Both the position numbers and the translations under genes were made by a program. DNA of 64,000 bases from Kiloniella majae (GTDB taxonomy: Bacteria; Pseudomonadota; Alphaproteobacteria; Kiloniellales; Kiloniellaceae). Positions 62,174 to 64,000 of this stretch are shown here, in pieces. The stretch spans positions 59,186-123,185 of the forward strand of contig NZ_MTSZ01000009.1 in NCBI RefSeq assembly GCF_002118315.1, in the 5' to 3' direction. Positions within the stretch are counted from its first letter, which is position 1, and each line of letters begins with the position of its first letter. A model generated the notes under the pieces. The model was given only the letters and a program-made list of their open reading frames with translations, was not told the DNA's origin and did no database searches.

Positions 62174-63370
62174 TTAAGCTGTTAGCTTTCTTTTTAAGGA
62201 AAATAGGTGCGTTATGTAGAGAATTAGGCCTCCTGCTAACAATCCCCAAAAAGCCCCGGAAATTCCAAAAAAAGTAACCCCAGAAGCTGTAATCAAAAAG
62301 GTGACAGCGGACGCTTCTCTGCTATCGGGATCACTAAAGGCTGCAAGAGCAGCATTGGAAAAAGCGCCTATCAAGGCAAGCCCTGCAACTGCAGCAATTA
62401 AAATGCTTGGTGCAATAACAGCAAATGTTGTCACAAGACCCGAAAGCAATCCAAATACAATATACCCAAAACCACTTATAACCGCCGACCAATAGCGTTT
62501 TGTCGGATCTGGATGTGCATCTTCGCTTGCACACATTGCTGCTGTAATAGCAGCCAGATTAACAGCATGTCCGCCGAAAAGAGCACTGATGCCTGAAAAG
62601 AGTCCTGTAATAGCAATCAAAGGACCTGAATTTGGCTCATAGTTATGAATTTTGAGAACTGTGATGCCCGGCACATTTTGCGAAGCCATTGTTACAATGA
62701 AAAGAGGAATGGCAATTCCGATTAACCCGGCTAAACTGAATTCAGGGAAAACCATTGTAAATGAAGGGATGATATTACTGAAAAGATCATCTTTATTTGC
62801 GGCTGTGAAATCTATGCCAAAAATCATGATGAGAATTAAAGCAACAAGGGCCGAGGGAACAGCGAGTAATTTATTTATACGTCCTGCTATAATCCAGGCT
62901 AAAAGAATGCATAGTCCAAAGACCGGCTTTTCTGCGATTGCTTTTACGGGTGCCAAACATAAACCCAGCAAAATACCCGCAAGCATAGCATTGGCAAGAG
63001 CACCCGGAATTTTATTGACGGCTTTTCCCAAGGGCTTCCAAAGGCCTGCTATAATAAATAAAATAGCACAAAGAATAAATGAACCAACCGCAACTGAAAA
63101 ACCACCTGGTACAGTACTTGTACTCGCTAATAGTGCTGCACCGGGTGTTGACCAGGCAACACTAATAGGGAGCTTGCTGTAAAGGCTAAGAACAATGGCA
63201 CATACCCCCATCGCGATAGATAAAATCATTAACGCAGTCGCTGCCTGTTCTTCCGAAGCACCAACAGCTCTTATGCCTTGAAGAACAACAGCAAAAGAGC
63301 TGGCAAATCCCACAAAGGCAACTAACAATCCCATAAATGTGCTTTGTAATGATAAATCACGTAACATCAT
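62174..63370 (-). CDS. benE: BenE-family benzoate/proton symporter-like transporter
   Basis: A 398-residue, roughly 12-helix membrane protein. Family features include GFASSFAVVLQGIRAVGASEEQAATAL, SVAWSTPGAALLAS, MASQNVPGITVLKIHNYEPNSGPLIAITGLFS and FGGHAVNLAAITAAMCASEDAHPDPTKRYWSAV. BenE carriers import benzoate or related aromatic acids with protons. No benzoate catabolic gene is adjacent, so the substrate is uncertain. It is transcribed alone between two terminators. Confidence 0.88.
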   Translation of the reverse strand: MMLRDLSLQSTFMGLLVAFVGFASSFAVVLQGIRAVGASEEQAATALMILSIAMGVCAIVLSLYSKLPISVAWSTPGAALLASTSTVPGGFSVAVGSFILCAILFIIAGLWKPLGKAVNKIPGALANAMLAGILLGLCLAPVKAIAEKPVFGLCILLAWIIAGRINKLLAVPSALVALILIMIFGIDFTAANKDDLFSNIIPSFTMVFPEFSLAGLIGIAIPLFIVTMASQNVPGITVLKIHNYEPNSGPLIAITGLFSGISALFGGHAVNLAAITAAMCASEDAHPDPTKRYWSAVISGFGYIVFGLLSGLVTTFAVIAPSILIAAVAGLALIGAFSNAALAAFSDPDSREASAVTFLITASGVTFFGISGAFWGLLAGGLILYITHLFSLKRKLTA

Positions 63371-63497
63371 AAGCTCTATTTGTATATTATAGATAATTTT
63401 TACATGCTATCATATCCCGCGACTTGATCCAATAAATTATCGCATTTTTTACCGTACCCTTATTTAAAATTTCTTACTTCAATGTAATAGCACAAAG

Positions 63498-63531
63498 AAA
63501 AAGCCGCTGAAGTTTTCCTCAGCGGCTTTTT
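63498..63531 (-). terminator. Intrinsic terminator downstream of the TRAP large-subunit gene
   Basis: AAAAAGCCGCTGA (63498-63510) and TCAGCGGCTTTTT (63519-63531) form a perfect 13-base stem with an 8-base loop. Read on the minus strand it ends the transcript of the partial gene at 63554-64000. Confidence 0.9.
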
Positions 63532-63553
63532 GATGGATCTTTAAGCTGTTGTG

Positions 63554-64000
63554 TTAGCCAAAGATGACCTTTGGTAACCAAGTTGCGAGTTCTGGAAAGA
63601 GTGCCAGAATAAGCAGAGCAATGATCTGAATAATCACAAAGGGAATAACACCCTTGTAGATTTGCATGGTCGTGACTTCCTTAGGTGCCACACCTCTGAG
63701 ATAGAAGAGGGCAAAGCCAAAGGGTGGTGTCAGGAAGGAGGTCTGCAGGTTCATGGCCATCATCACACCCAGCCACACCGGACTGATATCACTCATCAGC
63801 AGGATCGGGGCGACAATAGGCACCACCACAAAGGTGATCTCGATAAAGTCCAGAAAGAAGCCCAGGACAAACATCACCAGCATGACGATCACAAGCGCCC
63901 CATAGGTTCCCCCGGGCATGTGGCTGAGGAACTCATGGACCATGTCATCACCGCCAAGTCCTCTAAAGACCAGCGAAAAGACAGAAGCCCCGATCAGGAT
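63554..64000 (-). CDS. TRAP transporter large membrane subunit (DctM), 3' part only
   Basis: The reading frame is open to the window edge and begins (as seen) ILIGASVFSLVFRGLGGDDMVHEFL. It therefore lacks its N-terminal two-thirds here. GALVIVMLVMFVLGFFLDFIEITFVVVPIVAPILLMSDISPVWLGVMMAMNLQTSFLTPPFGFALFYLRGVAP is the conserved C-terminal half of DctM proteins. An ATG at 63943 is internal, not the start. The LDFIE/TPPFGFALFYLRG form belongs to the larger TRAP branch that often carries keto acids or mannitol-like substrates. The substrate cannot be given. Confidence 0.9.
   Translation of the reverse strand: MLIGASVFSLVFRGLGGDDMVHEFLSHMPGGTYGALVIVMLVMFVLGFFLDFIEITFVVVPIVAPILLMSDISPVWLGVMMAMNLQTSFLTPPFGFALFYLRGVAPKEVTTMQIYKGVIPFVIIQIIALLILALFPELATWLPKVIFG

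Overview
The window looks like chromosomal DNA of a moderately AT-rich, probably marine or host-associated alphaproteobacterium. The lineage call rests on the housekeeping block at 43-62 kb (lytic transglycosylase, dapA, smpB, NYN/LabA protein, folK, rpoZ, bifunctional relA/spoT, acpS, lepB, rnc, era, recO, parC). Its gene order and protein types are alphaproteobacterial, including an RFKD-type Rsh. I cannot fix the order or genus. No rRNA, tRNA, CRISPR array, insertion sequence or phage gene was recognised.

Layout. 0-8 kb: a quaternary-amine catabolic cluster, divergent from an AraC/DJ-1 regulator. It encodes a dehydrocarnitine-cleavage enzyme, a carnitine dehydrogenase-thioesterase fusion, an acyl-CoA dehydrogenase, an NDP-forming acyl-CoA synthetase and a CaiD-like crotonobetainyl-CoA hydratase. 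Together they could convert gamma-butyrobetaine or crotonobetaine through L-carnitine to glycine betaine. 8-13.6 kb: a GMC oxidoreductase, a LysR regulator, an enolase-superfamily enzyme and an aldehyde dehydrogenase. 14-22 kb: a complete peptide/opine-type ABC importer followed by a cytoplasmic phosphodiesterase-like enzyme and a CocE/NonD hydrolase. 22-28 kb: a TRAP importer, a MarR regulator and maleylacetoacetate isomerase, convergent with 4-hydroxyphenylpyruvate dioxygenase and a 52-residue ORF. Near-identical palindromes lie upstream of both units, which suggests one tyrosine/aromatic-acid regulon. 28-30 kb: a sugar kinase and a nucleoside hydrolase. 30-34.5 kb: an exported molybdenum hydroxylase with its 2Fe-2S subunit and an unusual diheme lipoprotein. 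34.6-39 kb: a phosphonate-monoester-hydrolase-like enzyme and a chemoreceptor. 39-41.4 kb: an M23 peptidase and a bactofilin (cell shape). 41.4-43 kb: a PLP dehydratase and a haloacid-dehalogenase-type hydrolase.

43-62 kb is the housekeeping block. It is interrupted at about 47.9-51.7 kb by an AT-rich module: a second molybdenum hydroxylase pair plus an AraC regulator that appears to start at a rare ATT codon. 62-64 kb holds a BenE-type transporter and the 3' end of a TRAP large-subunit gene that runs off the window.

The accessory genes describe a scavenger of small organic nutrients (betaines, peptides or opines, aromatic acids, phosphodiesters, nucleosides), with several Tat-exported enzymes. 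No single wholly novel system is proven. The best leads are the NDP-forming-ligase version of the gamma-butyrobetaine pathway, the palindrome-linked TRAP/hpd regulon with its small ORF, the molybdoenzyme-diheme lipoprotein trio, and the ABC/phosphodiesterase/CocE operon.
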